From Bog-473 sp963770645 (GTDB taxonomy: Bacteria; Actinomycetota; Acidimicrobiia; Acidimicrobiales; RAAP-2): DNA of 64,000 nucleotides. Numbering within the stretch: the first letter of the stretch is position 1; each line of letters begins with the position of its first letter. Below, one piece after another: positions 37,938 through 45,829 of the stretch. The stretch lies in assembly GCA_963770645.1 (NCBI GenBank), contig CAVYQL010000003.1, positions 1,364,001-1,428,000 on the forward strand, written 5' to 3'. Made by a program: the position numbers and the translations under genes. The notes below the pieces were generated by a model. It was given only the letters and a program-made list of their open reading frames with translations. It was not told the origin of the DNA and searched no databases.

Positions 37938-38255
37938 GTGGCCGACACGAAGGTGGGCGACGCGCTGGCCGCAGCCGTGGAGCTGCTGAAGGCTCTCGCG
38001 TCTCCGGTCCGGCTAGCCACGATCGTCGAGCTCAGCGAGGAACCTCGCTGCGTCCACGAGCTCCAGACATCGCTCGGGGCCTCCGGGCGGGAGATCAGCC
38101 AGCCACTGCTGTCCCAGCATCTCAAGGTGCTGCGCGACGCCGGGTTGGTCACCACCACCCGACGCGGTACCGAAATCACCTACCAGCTTGCCGACGCCCA
38201 CGTCGCGCACATCGTCAACGACGCCATCAGACACTCCCTGGAGGAACACCCATGA
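37938..38255 (+). CDS. ArsR/SmtB-family metal-sensing regulator
   Basis: A 105-residue winged-helix repressor with the ArsR core LLKALASPVRLATIVELSEE, VHELQTSLG and QPLLSQHLKVLRDAGLVTTT. GTG 37938 follows TAAGGGGG. The annotated frame ends SLEEHP, but removing one C from CCC at 38249-38251 extends the protein by about 27 residues into a His/Asp/Cys-rich tail (HHDKHVDSL, DGHRHDSPAGHCEDHE) ending at 38335-38337. Such tails are known in zinc-sensing ArsR proteins, so the gene is probably frameshifted here. With Zur next to it, a zinc-homeostasis role is likely. Confidence 0.88.
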   Translation: MADTKVGDALAAAVELLKALASPVRLATIVELSEEPRCVHELQTSLGASGREISQPLLSQHLKVLRDAGLVTTTRRGTEITYQLADAHVAHIVNDAIRHSLEEHP

Positions 38256-38343
38256 CAAGCACGTCGATTCCCTGCGCGACGGACACCGCCATGACTCCCC
38301 CGCAGGCCACTGCGAGGACCACGAGCTTCCGGGCTGAGACACG

Positions 38344-38769
38344 ATGGTGATCGCCTCCGACTCAGAAGATCTTCCGGGTAAGACACCTCAAGAGCGCTCG
38401 ACCCGACAGAAGCGGGCGCTCGCTGGCGTCTTGCAAGCCTCCGACGGATTCCGCTCCGCTCAAGAACTTCATGCCGAGCTCCAAGCGCGAGGCGAGAACA
38501 TCGCCCTCACCACCGTCTACAACCAAGTCCGAGCGCTCGCCGACGCGGGCGAGCTCGATGCTCTACGGAGCGACGACGGTGAAACTCGCTATCGCCGCTG
38601 CGCAAGCGCTGAGCACCACCACCACCTTGTCTGCCGCCATTGCGGCACGGCCATCGAAGTCGAAGGGCCAGAAGTCGAACGGTGGGCTACCAGGACGGGA
38701 GCACAGCACGGCTTTGTCGACGTCACCCATACCGTCGAGATCATCGGCACCTGCCCAGACTGCGTCTGA
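38344..38769 (+). CDS. zur: Fur-family regulator, probably Zur
   Basis: 141 residues. The DNA-binding domain is RQKRALAGVLQASDGFRSAQ plus IALTTVYNQVRALADAGELD. The metal region has HHHHLVCRHCGTAIEV with its CxxC, and a second CxxC ends the protein (GTCPDC), together forming the structural zinc site. The HHHH run and the divergent zinc-type importer favour Zur over Fur. The start is close to the end of the ArsR gene (six bases if the His tail is real), so both are one operon. Confidence 0.88.
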   Translation: MVIASDSEDLPGKTPQERSTRQKRALAGVLQASDGFRSAQELHAELQARGENIALTTVYNQVRALADAGELDALRSDDGETRYRRCASAEHHHHLVCRHCGTAIEVEGPEVERWATRTGAQHGFVDVTHTVEIIGTCPDCV

Positions 38770-38906
38770 GAGTGATCAAGCCGGTCGACTTTGCGAGCGA
38801 GCATCACTGTGCCTTGGGGCATACCCGTGATGGATGGCTGCAGAGGTCGGCATACACGACGGCGAGGCGACAACACAGCCCCTCGCGTGGCACGTAGGTT
38901 GCTTCA

Positions 38907-39545
38907 GTGTCGCGGGCCAGTCTCAGGGTCACCGCACTGGTGTGTCTGATTGCAACTGCGGTTCTGTCTTTGGCAGTGGCGCACGGCCGATCGCCATACG
39001 GGTTCGAGGATCCCGCTCTCACATGGCTGGGGCCTCCCTCTGCGACCAGAGCCTGGGTCGATCTTGCAGAACTCCTCGCTGCTCCGGCTATCGCCGCCGT
39101 TCTCGTCGTCTGTTTTGCCATCGGCCTGGCCAGGCACATATTTCTTCGTGTCGCGTTTTACGCCGCTCTGGCCGCGGGGACCCTGCTCGTGAACGATCAC
39201 GTCGTCAAGCCGCTCGTCCAGCGGACCTACTACGGCGAGCTCACCTTCCCCTCTGGGAACGTCACGGCAGTCTGCGCGACGGCGCTTGCCATGTGGCTGG
39301 CTCTCGACCCCATTTTTGGGAGCCGGCTTCGCCGTGCCGCGCTCGTGCTTGGCGCCGCATGGACGCTGCTGATGTCACTTGCAGTGGTCGGCGCGCAGTG
39401 GCACACCCCACTCGACGCGGTCGGGTCGATCTTGCTGTCTATCGGCATCGTCACCGCGGGTGCTGCACTCTTCGAACCCGCTGGGACTCAGCGACCCGGC
39501 AAGACTGTGGGGCGCGATCGCATTGGGGAGCGGGGAGGTTCGTAG
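38907..39545 (+). CDS. PAP2-superfamily phosphatase
   Basis: A 212-residue membrane phosphatase of the type that acts on lipid phosphates such as undecaprenyl diphosphate. The three PAP2 motifs are present but deviant: KPLVQRTYYG, PSGNVTAVCA (normally PSGH) and VVGAQWHTPLDAVGSI (His and Asp retained, leading SR missing). Six hydrophobic segments. GTG 38907 has no strong ribosome site. The changed His in motif 2 could affect activity. Confidence 0.75.
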   Translation: MSRASLRVTALVCLIATAVLSLAVAHGRSPYGFEDPALTWLGPPSATRAWVDLAELLAAPAIAAVLVVCFAIGLARHIFLRVAFYAALAAGTLLVNDHVVKPLVQRTYYGELTFPSGNVTAVCATALAMWLALDPIFGSRLRRAALVLGAAWTLLMSLAVVGAQWHTPLDAVGSILLSIGIVTAGAALFEPAGTQRPGKTVGRDRIGERGGS

Positions 39546-39624
39546 CGCTCCTCGTTCAGCACTTTGACTCCTCACTGCCAGAGAGTGAACCTTGCTTCTG
39601 CCGCTACAGGTCCATCAGGCTCCG

Positions 39625-40443
39625 CTAGGACTTCCCTGCCTCATAGGTCTCAGTGAAGATGTCTCCCTGCGCCGCCCCTGAGCCGGACTTACCGCCACCG
39701 GGGCCACGCAACACGAAGGCGATTATGACGGCCAGCACGGCTCCCGCGATCGGGCCTGCGATATAGACCCAGTAACCGGTGAAGGAGTGACCGACCAGGT
39801 CGGGTCCGAACGTGCGGGCCGGATTCATGGAGGCACCCGAGATGGGGCTGCCCCACAAACCGGCCAGCGCGATGTAGCCCCCCACGCCGAAGGCACCGAA
39901 GAGGCCGATGTTCTGTGCCCCCGATGCCGTGCCGAGAATGACGCTGACCAGACCCATGGTCAAGATCAGCTCCATCCAGAAGGCAGCCATGTTCGAGTAA
40001 CCATGGGCCGGGTAGTTGGACCCGAACGTGGCCGAGACGTTGACCACCGAACGCAGGAAAAGGGCGGCCAGGGTGGCCCCGGCGAGTTGCACGACGATGT
40101 AACCGGGCACGCGTTGCCAGGGGAAGTCACGACGCAACGCAAAAGCAATCGACACCGCAGGGTTGAGGTGGGCACCGGACACCTTGCCCATGAACAAGAT
40201 GATTGCGAGGACCGTCAGCGCCGGTGCCACCACCGCAGCGGTGTGGCTGATCACGCCGGGGAAGGCGTGTCCCATCATGCCGCCGCCGGCGGCAGCCAGT
40301 ACGAGAAAGAACGTCCCGAGTAATTCCGAGAAGAGGCGCCGCCACTCTTGGCGGGGGTCGTTGAAATCGCTGATCCGCTCGATGATGTTCGCCTCGTAGC
40401 GAGCAATGGGACCAAGCGCGGGCAGTTCCTGCTCGGGTGTCAT
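39625..40443 (-). CDS. MIP-family channel (aquaporin/glycerol facilitator)
   Basis: 272 residues, six membrane helices and both NPA boxes: VSGAHLNPAVSIAFALR and SGASMNPARTFGPDLVG. The residue after the second NPA is Arg followed by Thr-Phe-Gly-Pro-Asp, closer to water-type aquaporins than to GlpF (NPARDxGPR). The N-terminal 40 residues are a charged cytoplasmic extension. ATG 40443 is preferred because AGGAGG lies ten bases before it; TTG 40452 is too close to that site. Confidence 0.9.
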   Translation of the reverse strand: MTPEQELPALGPIARYEANIIERISDFNDPRQEWRRLFSELLGTFFLVLAAAGGGMMGHAFPGVISHTAAVVAPALTVLAIILFMGKVSGAHLNPAVSIAFALRRDFPWQRVPGYIVVQLAGATLAALFLRSVVNVSATFGSNYPAHGYSNMAAFWMELILTMGLVSVILGTASGAQNIGLFGAFGVGGYIALAGLWGSPISGASMNPARTFGPDLVGHSFTGYWVYIAGPIAGAVLAVIIAFVLRGPGGGKSGSGAAQGDIFTETYEAGKS

Positions 40444-40585
40444 GGGAGCCAAACCTCCTCTTTCGGAATGTCACATCGCCGTGACCTTAACGCCGCAATA
40501 GCGGTGGCGCTGGGGGAATGACGGGCAATAGCCGCTTATGCGCGCAGCCCACTTTGTGCCATCACACCAGAAGGAACCCGGTTGA

Positions 40586-41446
40586 TCACCGCGGCCTGCG
40601 AATGCGAAGTCGGTTGTCTGATAGCGCCACGCTGAAGCGACCTTCGGGAGACGCGTCGAGCAAGAGGTATCGAAGCTCCCGGATGAACTCGTCGAGGCGG
40701 TCCCCGAAGAGGTGAGGTGCCGTTGATGAGGTAGAGAGAACCCACGCCACCACGTCCTCGACCGAACGCTCAAGGATCCGGTCGTCGTGGACGACCACAA
40801 GCTCCTCGGGCGCGAACCCGGCGGCCTGGAACACGGCGTCCTCTCGATCGGGCGACGTGTTCCGGAACCCTTGACCGGCACGACGGTCGGGACCCAGCCA
40901 GCGGCGACGTAGCTCATCAATGGCCACCTCGGGTATTGGTGGGTATGGCCCGCTGAGGTACACCTGGCCCGGCGGGTTGGTGTGCCAAAGGTCGACCTGG
41001 ACGACGGAGCCATTGGCATCGAGCACGTCCCGGACGGCGGAGGCCACGCGGGGTCGGTCCATCCAGTGGAACGACTGGCCGAAGCCGATGACCCGGAAGG
41101 TGCCGAAGGATCCTGGGAGATCTTCAGCTCGCATCCGGACCCAGCTCGCATTGGTGATTCCTTCCTCCGCGGCAGCGCGTTGGGCCTCAGCCAGCATTCC
41201 GAGATCTGAGTCGAGTCCAGTGACGCTCTCGAAGAGGTGGGCGAAGAGCAGAGCGACGGTGCCCGGCCCGCATCCGACGTCGAGGAGGTGCCCGCGACCA
41301 TCTAAGCGGAGGTGTTCGGCGAGAGCATCGGCCAGAGCGGGGGCATATGGTTTACGACCCTGCCGGTAGTAGACGGCGGTGCCCTCGAACACGGTCTCGT
41401 CCCAAGACCAGTCCTCCCACCGATGGCGCATGTGTCCCTCCGCCAT
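40586..41446 (-). CDS. SAM-dependent methyltransferase (class I)
   Basis: 286 residues. Motif I is HLLDVGCGPGTVALLFAHLF, motif II the acidic turn TGLDSDLGMLAEA, and FHWMDRPRVASAVRDVLDAN matches methyltransf_11 proteins. The N-terminal GTAVYYRQGRKPYAPALADA is common in actinobacterial class I methyltransferases of unknown substrate. Start at ATG 41446, or ATG 41431 if MRHRW is the true N-terminus. Confidence 0.85.
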   Translation of the reverse strand: MAEGHMRHRWEDWSWDETVFEGTAVYYRQGRKPYAPALADALAEHLRLDGRGHLLDVGCGPGTVALLFAHLFESVTGLDSDLGMLAEAQRAAAEEGITNASWVRMRAEDLPGSFGTFRVIGFGQSFHWMDRPRVASAVRDVLDANGSVVQVDLWHTNPPGQVYLSGPYPPIPEVAIDELRRRWLGPDRRAGQGFRNTSPDREDAVFQAAGFAPEELVVVHDDRILERSVEDVVAWVLSTSSTAPHLFGDRLDEFIRELRYLLLDASPEGRFSVALSDNRLRIRRPR

Positions 41447-41580
41447 GTGCTCAGTGTCGCAGATCGCTGATGGTGACGGACTGCCCTCTACCGCCGGGAG
41501 TGTGACCGCCTCCTACCGGTCCGCAGCTAGCTTGGGCCCGGTCGGGCACAACGACAAGAACTTCGAGGGACGGTGCGCCG

Positions 41581-42051
41581 ATGGACAGAGACGTCGAAGC
41601 CGCGATGCAGCGGCTGATCGACAAGGACGAGATCATCGATCTCGTCCACCGCTACTCGTACTGCGTCGATCACAGACTCTACGACGAGGTTGTCGACCTC
41701 TTCACCGAGGACTGTGTGGTCGACTATGGACCGGGCATCGGATATACCGTGCGATCCAAGTCGCGTCTCCGGCAAATGTTCGGAAATCGCGAGGTCGGTT
41801 TCGCCGCAACAAGCCACCACAATGCGAATGTCCTGGTGACGTTCGATGACCTCGATCATGCGTCCGTGCGCACATCCGTGTACGCCTGGCACCAGCGGAC
41901 GGACGGTGGCACACCACGCCTGTGGGGCTATTACCACGACTCTGTAGTCCGCCTTCACGAGGGATGGCGCATTGCTCAGCGACAGCTTCGGACCCTCGGG
42001 CTCGAGGATTGGAACGTGCAGATGCATTCAGCCCTTGGAGACGAAGCTTGA
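41581..42051 (+). CDS. SnoaL/NTF2-like protein
   Basis: 156 residues of the NTF2 fold: IDKDEIIDLVHRYSYCVDHR, then LYDEVVDLFTEDCVVDYGPG, and a C-terminal strand set with YYHDSVVRLHEGWRIAQRQL. This is the SnoaL_4 pattern often seen with ring-hydroxylating or steroid-modifying enzymes, but the gene stands alone. It could be an isomerase, dehydratase or small-molecule binding protein. Confidence 0.85.
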   Translation: MDRDVEAAMQRLIDKDEIIDLVHRYSYCVDHRLYDEVVDLFTEDCVVDYGPGIGYTVRSKSRLRQMFGNREVGFAATSHHNANVLVTFDDLDHASVRTSVYAWHQRTDGGTPRLWGYYHDSVVRLHEGWRIAQRQLRTLGLEDWNVQMHSALGDEA

Positions 42052-42280
42052 TAGCCAGCAGTCCCCGACGGGATCAGATGCACGGGACGCGGTCCTTGAC
42101 GCTCGTGGCATGTCAGCACCCGACACCGCGAGCAAAGGACACGTTGAGCAGCGGCTCTCGGCCACTCTTCCAAATGATCGGCCGCACATGTGGCGAAGGA
42201 GAGGTGGTGGTCACCTGCATGACGGTGGAGTCGGGTCGAGCGATTGCCGATCCGGACCACATCACGCCACCTTCTCGACA

Positions 42281-42481
42281 TCAGGCGCTCGGCGGCGGCT
42301 GCCCGAATCGGAAGTCCTCGGTATCGCCAGGGCGGAGGGCACCCGCAGTGACCATGAGGGTCATTCGCAGGCGGTCGCTAAAGCGGGCGACGGATTCGTC
42401 GCCAAGCTCGGCCCTGGCCTTGGCGGCCACGTCAGCCCAGTCGATGTTGTGGAGTTCTCTGGTAGATGCGGTGGGGTGCAT
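42281..42481 (-). CDS. hypothetical 66-residue protein
   Basis: No family recognised. The sequence (LHNIDWADVAAKARAELGDE, SVARFSDRLRMTLMVTAGAL) is predicted helical with ordinary amino-acid composition, and nothing convincing is coded on the opposite strand, so I think it is real. The start has no obvious ribosome site. Confidence 0.45.
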   Translation of the reverse strand: MHPTASTRELHNIDWADVAAKARAELGDESVARFSDRLRMTLMVTAGALRPGDTEDFRFGQPPPSA

Positions 42482-42537
42482 GGTGCCCGTCCTTCTGGTC
42501 TATGTCCTGTAGCCGCACCCGACCGTGACTGGCCCGA

Positions 42538-42575
42538 CGACCCAACTGGCGCCGCCCCCCCCCGGGGTTGGGTCG
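42538..42575. other. hairpin with a run of nine C
   Basis: CGACCCAAC (42538-42546) pairs with GTTGGGTCG (42567-42575), enclosing a nine-C run at 42555-42563. It lies between divergent genes. Structured and prone to sequencing error. Confidence 0.5.
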
Positions 42576-42779
42576 GGGAATGGGGGCGCCAGCAGCGTCG
42601 CGTGGGACCTACCGTAAATCGGTCAGTTGAACCGCTGTCGTACAAAGGGTGACGGCACGGTTTCATCTCTAGGACCCTTCCTCGAAATCGCTCCGACCGC
42701 AGGTCGGAGCCGAAGAGCTGGAGCTGCCTCGGGCACCGAGATCGTTGACCCTCGGGGAGCCCGTCAGTAGCGTCCGTCC

Positions 42780-43562
42780 ATGAGCTCCGATCCGCCGTCT
42801 CCGACCACTTCCCCAACAGAAATGCCGGGATTGATGGTGTCGCCGGACTCGGCGTCCGTGCGTCCCGAGACGCACGCCCGCTTCGAATTCCAGGGCAGCC
42901 CGCCCTACTCGTTGGACGCGATTCTCCACGTCTCCCGCTACGTGTGGGCTGCTCGGCTCTTCGTGCAGCCCGAGCATCACGTACTCGACTTTGGTTGCGG
43001 GACTGGCTTCGGCGTGGCGCTCTTGTCGCCCCGGTGTGCCGACGTGGTGGGGATCGATCTCGACCCGAACGTCGTTGGCCTCGGCGAACGGTTCCAGCTC
43101 ACCAACGCACAGTTCCTCTGTGCCAACGCCTGCGCGCCCAATCTCGGGGTTGGGCTCGGCATCAGTGGCATCGATGTGGCGCTCTCCATGGAGACGATCG
43201 AGCACTTGGAGGACTACTTCACGTATGTGGAGAACGTGGTGTCCATGATGAGGCAGACAGGCACCTTCGTGGTGGGGACTCCGAATCGCACCATGACCTA
43301 CAACCGCTATCAGGACCGGCGCCATATGGACCCGTCCCACGTCCAGGAGTTCACCGCCCGGTCGCTTGAACGGACCTTGGGGGCGTACTTCGACCAGGTG
43401 GAGATGTACTACCAGTACTTCCCCAACTTCTGGGAAGAGGCTGCCGCAGGGATCGCCCGGGAGCTGACGTTCGACGATGTCGCTTTCCACCGAATCGAAG
43501 ATGTCCCGCACCAGGCCACGGATGCCTTCGCAGTGGTTGCTGTAGCCAAGCAGCCCAAGTAG
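42780..43562 (+). CDS. SAM-dependent methyltransferase (methyltransf_11/25 type)
   Basis: 260 residues. Motif I HHVLDFGCGTGFGVALLSPR, motif II VVGIDLDPNVVGLGERF, and LSMETIEHLEDYFTYVENVV resemble UbiG-like and sugar- or lipid-modifying methyltransferases. The region GTPNRTMTYNRYQDRRHMDP with HVQEFT is typical of those associated with surface glycans. No glycan genes are nearby, so the substrate is unknown. Confidence 0.87.
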   Translation: MSSDPPSPTTSPTEMPGLMVSPDSASVRPETHARFEFQGSPPYSLDAILHVSRYVWAARLFVQPEHHVLDFGCGTGFGVALLSPRCADVVGIDLDPNVVGLGERFQLTNAQFLCANACAPNLGVGLGISGIDVALSMETIEHLEDYFTYVENVVSMMRQTGTFVVGTPNRTMTYNRYQDRRHMDPSHVQEFTARSLERTLGAYFDQVEMYYQYFPNFWEEAAAGIARELTFDDVAFHRIEDVPHQATDAFAVVAVAKQPK

Positions 43563-43863
43563 GGCGGACTGAAGATCGGGCTCACGGCCTTCGCGCCGGC
43601 CGTCGGCTTTCTGGAAGCCGATCCGCATTGCTTCAGATCGGGTTACGTCAAAGAACGGCTGTGCCAACACCCGGTTCGAACGGACCTCCCTAATTCCCAG
43701 ACGAAGCGATGAGGGCATATCGCCGCGTCATTGGCAAGCGACGCATCGAGAACTCTTCGCTCGGCTGAACCTCAGCTCCTCTCGCCTAGCCCCAGCTCGC
43801 CCGGACTGTCTCATCTGCTTCTTCCTCACGTAGCTCACTTGAGACGGCCGGTAGGGTTGGTGC
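43563..43863. other. intergenic region
   Basis: No gene, RNA or convincing repeat seen between the methyltransferase and the ORFan at 43864. Confidence 0.5.
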
Positions 43864-44337
43864 ATGGCTCATGAAACAAACACTGGCTCGTCACCCATCG
43901 TGAAGGGTTTGATGAACAACCTCCGCCAGATCCTCCCCGAAGAGGAGCGCCAAAAGCTCGGGGGATATACAGAACAAGCGGAAGCATCGACGCCCAAGGG
44001 AGACTTTCACAGGGCCCGATACTGCCTGCACTGGGCGATCAAGACGGCCGAGAGCCCCAAGCACTCACACCTTTCCGGCGTGGCAATCCGCCTCAAGGAA
44101 ACCCACAAAGCATGGCAAGACATTTGGCTCGGAACTGAGTTTGGCTCGGAAGTTGAGATTGGGAAGGGTCAAGCTTCCCAATCGGTCAAGGGAGATCAAA
44201 AGGTCGGACCGGGTGAAGATATCGAGCTCTTGTGGGTTGAGGAGGCGACGGACGTTGCGAAAAGCGCAGCCGACAAATCCGGCTGGCAGAACGTCCCCTG
44301 GGAGGAACTCGTCCAAGAGGTTCTCAAGATCACCTAA
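43864..44337 (+). CDS. hypothetical 157-residue protein, less GC-rich than its surroundings
   Basis: No family recognised. The product is hydrophilic: a helical N-terminus (VKGLMNNLRQILPEEERQKL), a middle with YCLHWAIKTAESPKHSHLSG, and an acidic end (EDIELLWVEEATDVAKSA). No signal peptide or membrane segment. Codon third positions are clearly less GC-biased than in neighbours; by my count the 60 bases from 43861 contain 29 G+C. Together with the degraded gene downstream this suggests acquired DNA. Confidence 0.65.
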   Translation: MAHETNTGSSPIVKGLMNNLRQILPEEERQKLGGYTEQAEASTPKGDFHRARYCLHWAIKTAESPKHSHLSGVAIRLKETHKAWQDIWLGTEFGSEVEIGKGQASQSVKGDQKVGPGEDIELLWVEEATDVAKSAADKSGWQNVPWEELVQEVLKIT

Positions 44338-44951
44338 CGCCGCAATCCTCGGGTGTCCCACTAGACCGCGATCGTGAACATCGAACGTTGGCTGCCCGAG
44401 TGCCGGTCCCGACCTATGCGGTTGACGACGAGACCGCCCTCAAAGTGTCCGGTGGCACAGTCGAAGTCGTCTCCGAGGGGCACTGGAGGTTGTGCACCCC
44501 TCCGATAGGAGCGACTGAGCGGTAAAGACACGCTCGGACGCAGAGGCAGGGTGAACACCGCTCAGTGAAGCGGCCACCGCCCCCAGGTCGCCGGCGCCCA
44601 GGGGAGAAGAGGACGCCGGCGATCGATCCGAGGGTCGGTCTGTTCCTGACCGCTCACGTCATCCTTACTGAACCATGGGGAATAATCAAGTAATCTGATA
44701 GGAAACGTGAGGAAAATGCAACGAACGACCGTCCGTGCGTCCTTGGCTTTCTACAACACCCCCGCCGAAGTTGATCATTTCGTGGGAGTCTTGACTCGTC
44801 TCGCCGCAGAACGTCCAACTCGCTAAGCGCGACATGGTGGCCCGCGAGCGTACGGCGCCGCCTTACCTTCGCCGGCGACCTCACGCCAACGTCCAGCCTG
44901 TTCAGGGTGTGGAGCGTGTTCGCATGCATACGGTTGCATACGGCACTCGTG
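44338..44951. other. mostly non-coding stretch with a gene remnant
   Basis: No intact gene. It contains the cysteine desulfurase remnant at 44716-44826, listed separately. A minus-strand 65-codon frame (44361-44558) lacks recognisable features. The right part, nearest the SDR stop, shows nothing. Confidence 0.5.
44716..44826 (+). pseudogene. remnant of a cysteine desulfurase C-terminus
   Basis: A 36-residue frame contains VRASLAFYNTPAEVDHFVGV followed by LTRLAAERPTR and a stop. This is the very C-terminal signature of class V aminotransferases of the SufS/IscS type (R-A-S-x-x-x-Y-N-T). The preceding frame is closed by a stop within 21 bases and nothing upstream resembles the family, so only the tail of the gene survives. 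Confidence 0.6.
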
Positions 44952-45707
44952 TCATTCGAGTGACTGCAGTCCGCTCGTGCCCACTAGATACGCAGCGAGC
45001 GTGTAGGAGTCGTCCGCCACCAAGTCAGCGATGCTCTCCCCCATCTGTTCGGCGCTGAGAGTCCCGCCGAATCGGCCTTCGAGGAACTGCGCTTCGTTCA
45101 TCTCGGCCATAGCGGCGTACCGCTCGGTGTATATCTTCCCAAGGCCCGTGGCGGGCGTCAGCTGGGGCAAGACGGACACGAAGCGGATGTCCGATCCGAG
45201 GCGCTGCGCTTCGAGCCCGGCGTAGGAGCTGATGAGCTTGATAGTGGCCTTGGCTCCCGCGTAGCCACCGCTCAGAGGTGACCCCGCCAATGCGGCCCCG
45301 CTGGACAGGCTGACGACCACCGACCCGGGGTCGAGCGGCAGCGCCAGGATCTCTCGAGTGAAGTTGAAGACGTGTTGGACATCCACGTTCCAGTTGGTGC
45401 TGAACATGTCCCAGGTTTGCTCCCGAAGCGATGCGACCTGAGGGGTCGCGCCGGCATTGAGTACAACGGTCTGGGGTCGGTAGTCCGCGATCAAGTGCGT
45501 CGCCACGGCTGGGTCGGCCACGTCGGCAACCTCGGGCGTGAAGGCATCGCCCAGCTGTTCCTTGAGTTCGGCGAGCAGCTCTTGGTTGCGAGCAACACCC
45601 ACGACACGGGCGCCGCGCTGCACGAGCGAGACGGATATCGCCCGCCCGAAACCCCGGCTTGCACCGGTAACGATTGCAGTTGTTCCCGCCAGTTGGCGAA
45701 CGGTCAT
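44952..45707 (-). CDS. short-chain dehydrogenase/reductase
   Basis: 251 residues with the Rossmann start TTAIVTGASRGFGRAISVSL, the NAG motif LNAGATPQVAS, the Ser-strand VVVSLSSGAALAGSPLSG and the catalytic YAGAKATIKLISSYAGLEAQ (Tyr and Lys in place). The C-terminal part resembles SDRs that travel with drug-exporter genes. ATG 45707 follows AAGGAGAG. It lies 122 bases after the DHA2 exporter and probably shares its transcript. Confidence 0.9.
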   Translation of the reverse strand: MTVRQLAGTTAIVTGASRGFGRAISVSLVQRGARVVGVARNQELLAELKEQLGDAFTPEVADVADPAVATHLIADYRPQTVVLNAGATPQVASLREQTWDMFSTNWNVDVQHVFNFTREILALPLDPGSVVVSLSSGAALAGSPLSGGYAGAKATIKLISSYAGLEAQRLGSDIRFVSVLPQLTPATGLGKIYTERYAAMAEMNEAQFLEGRFGGTLSAEQMGESIADLVADDSYTLAAYLVGTSGLQSLE

Positions 45708-45829
45708 GATTCTCTCCTTCTTTCTGGTCGGTTATTGATTACGTTGACGAGTTGGATCTCTGAGGGCCGGGCTCGGCCCCCCGTCGGGACCGGCGCGCAC
45801 CACCCCGGCCCGGGTCGTTCGCGGGGTGC

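Noticed and set aside
43660..43700. Possible T-arm of a tRNA (GGTTCGAAC)
   Set aside because: No acceptor or anticodon arm can be folded around it.
44361..44558. 65-codon minus-strand frame in the accessory gap
   Set aside because: No motif, no ribosome site, no similarity to anything I recognise.
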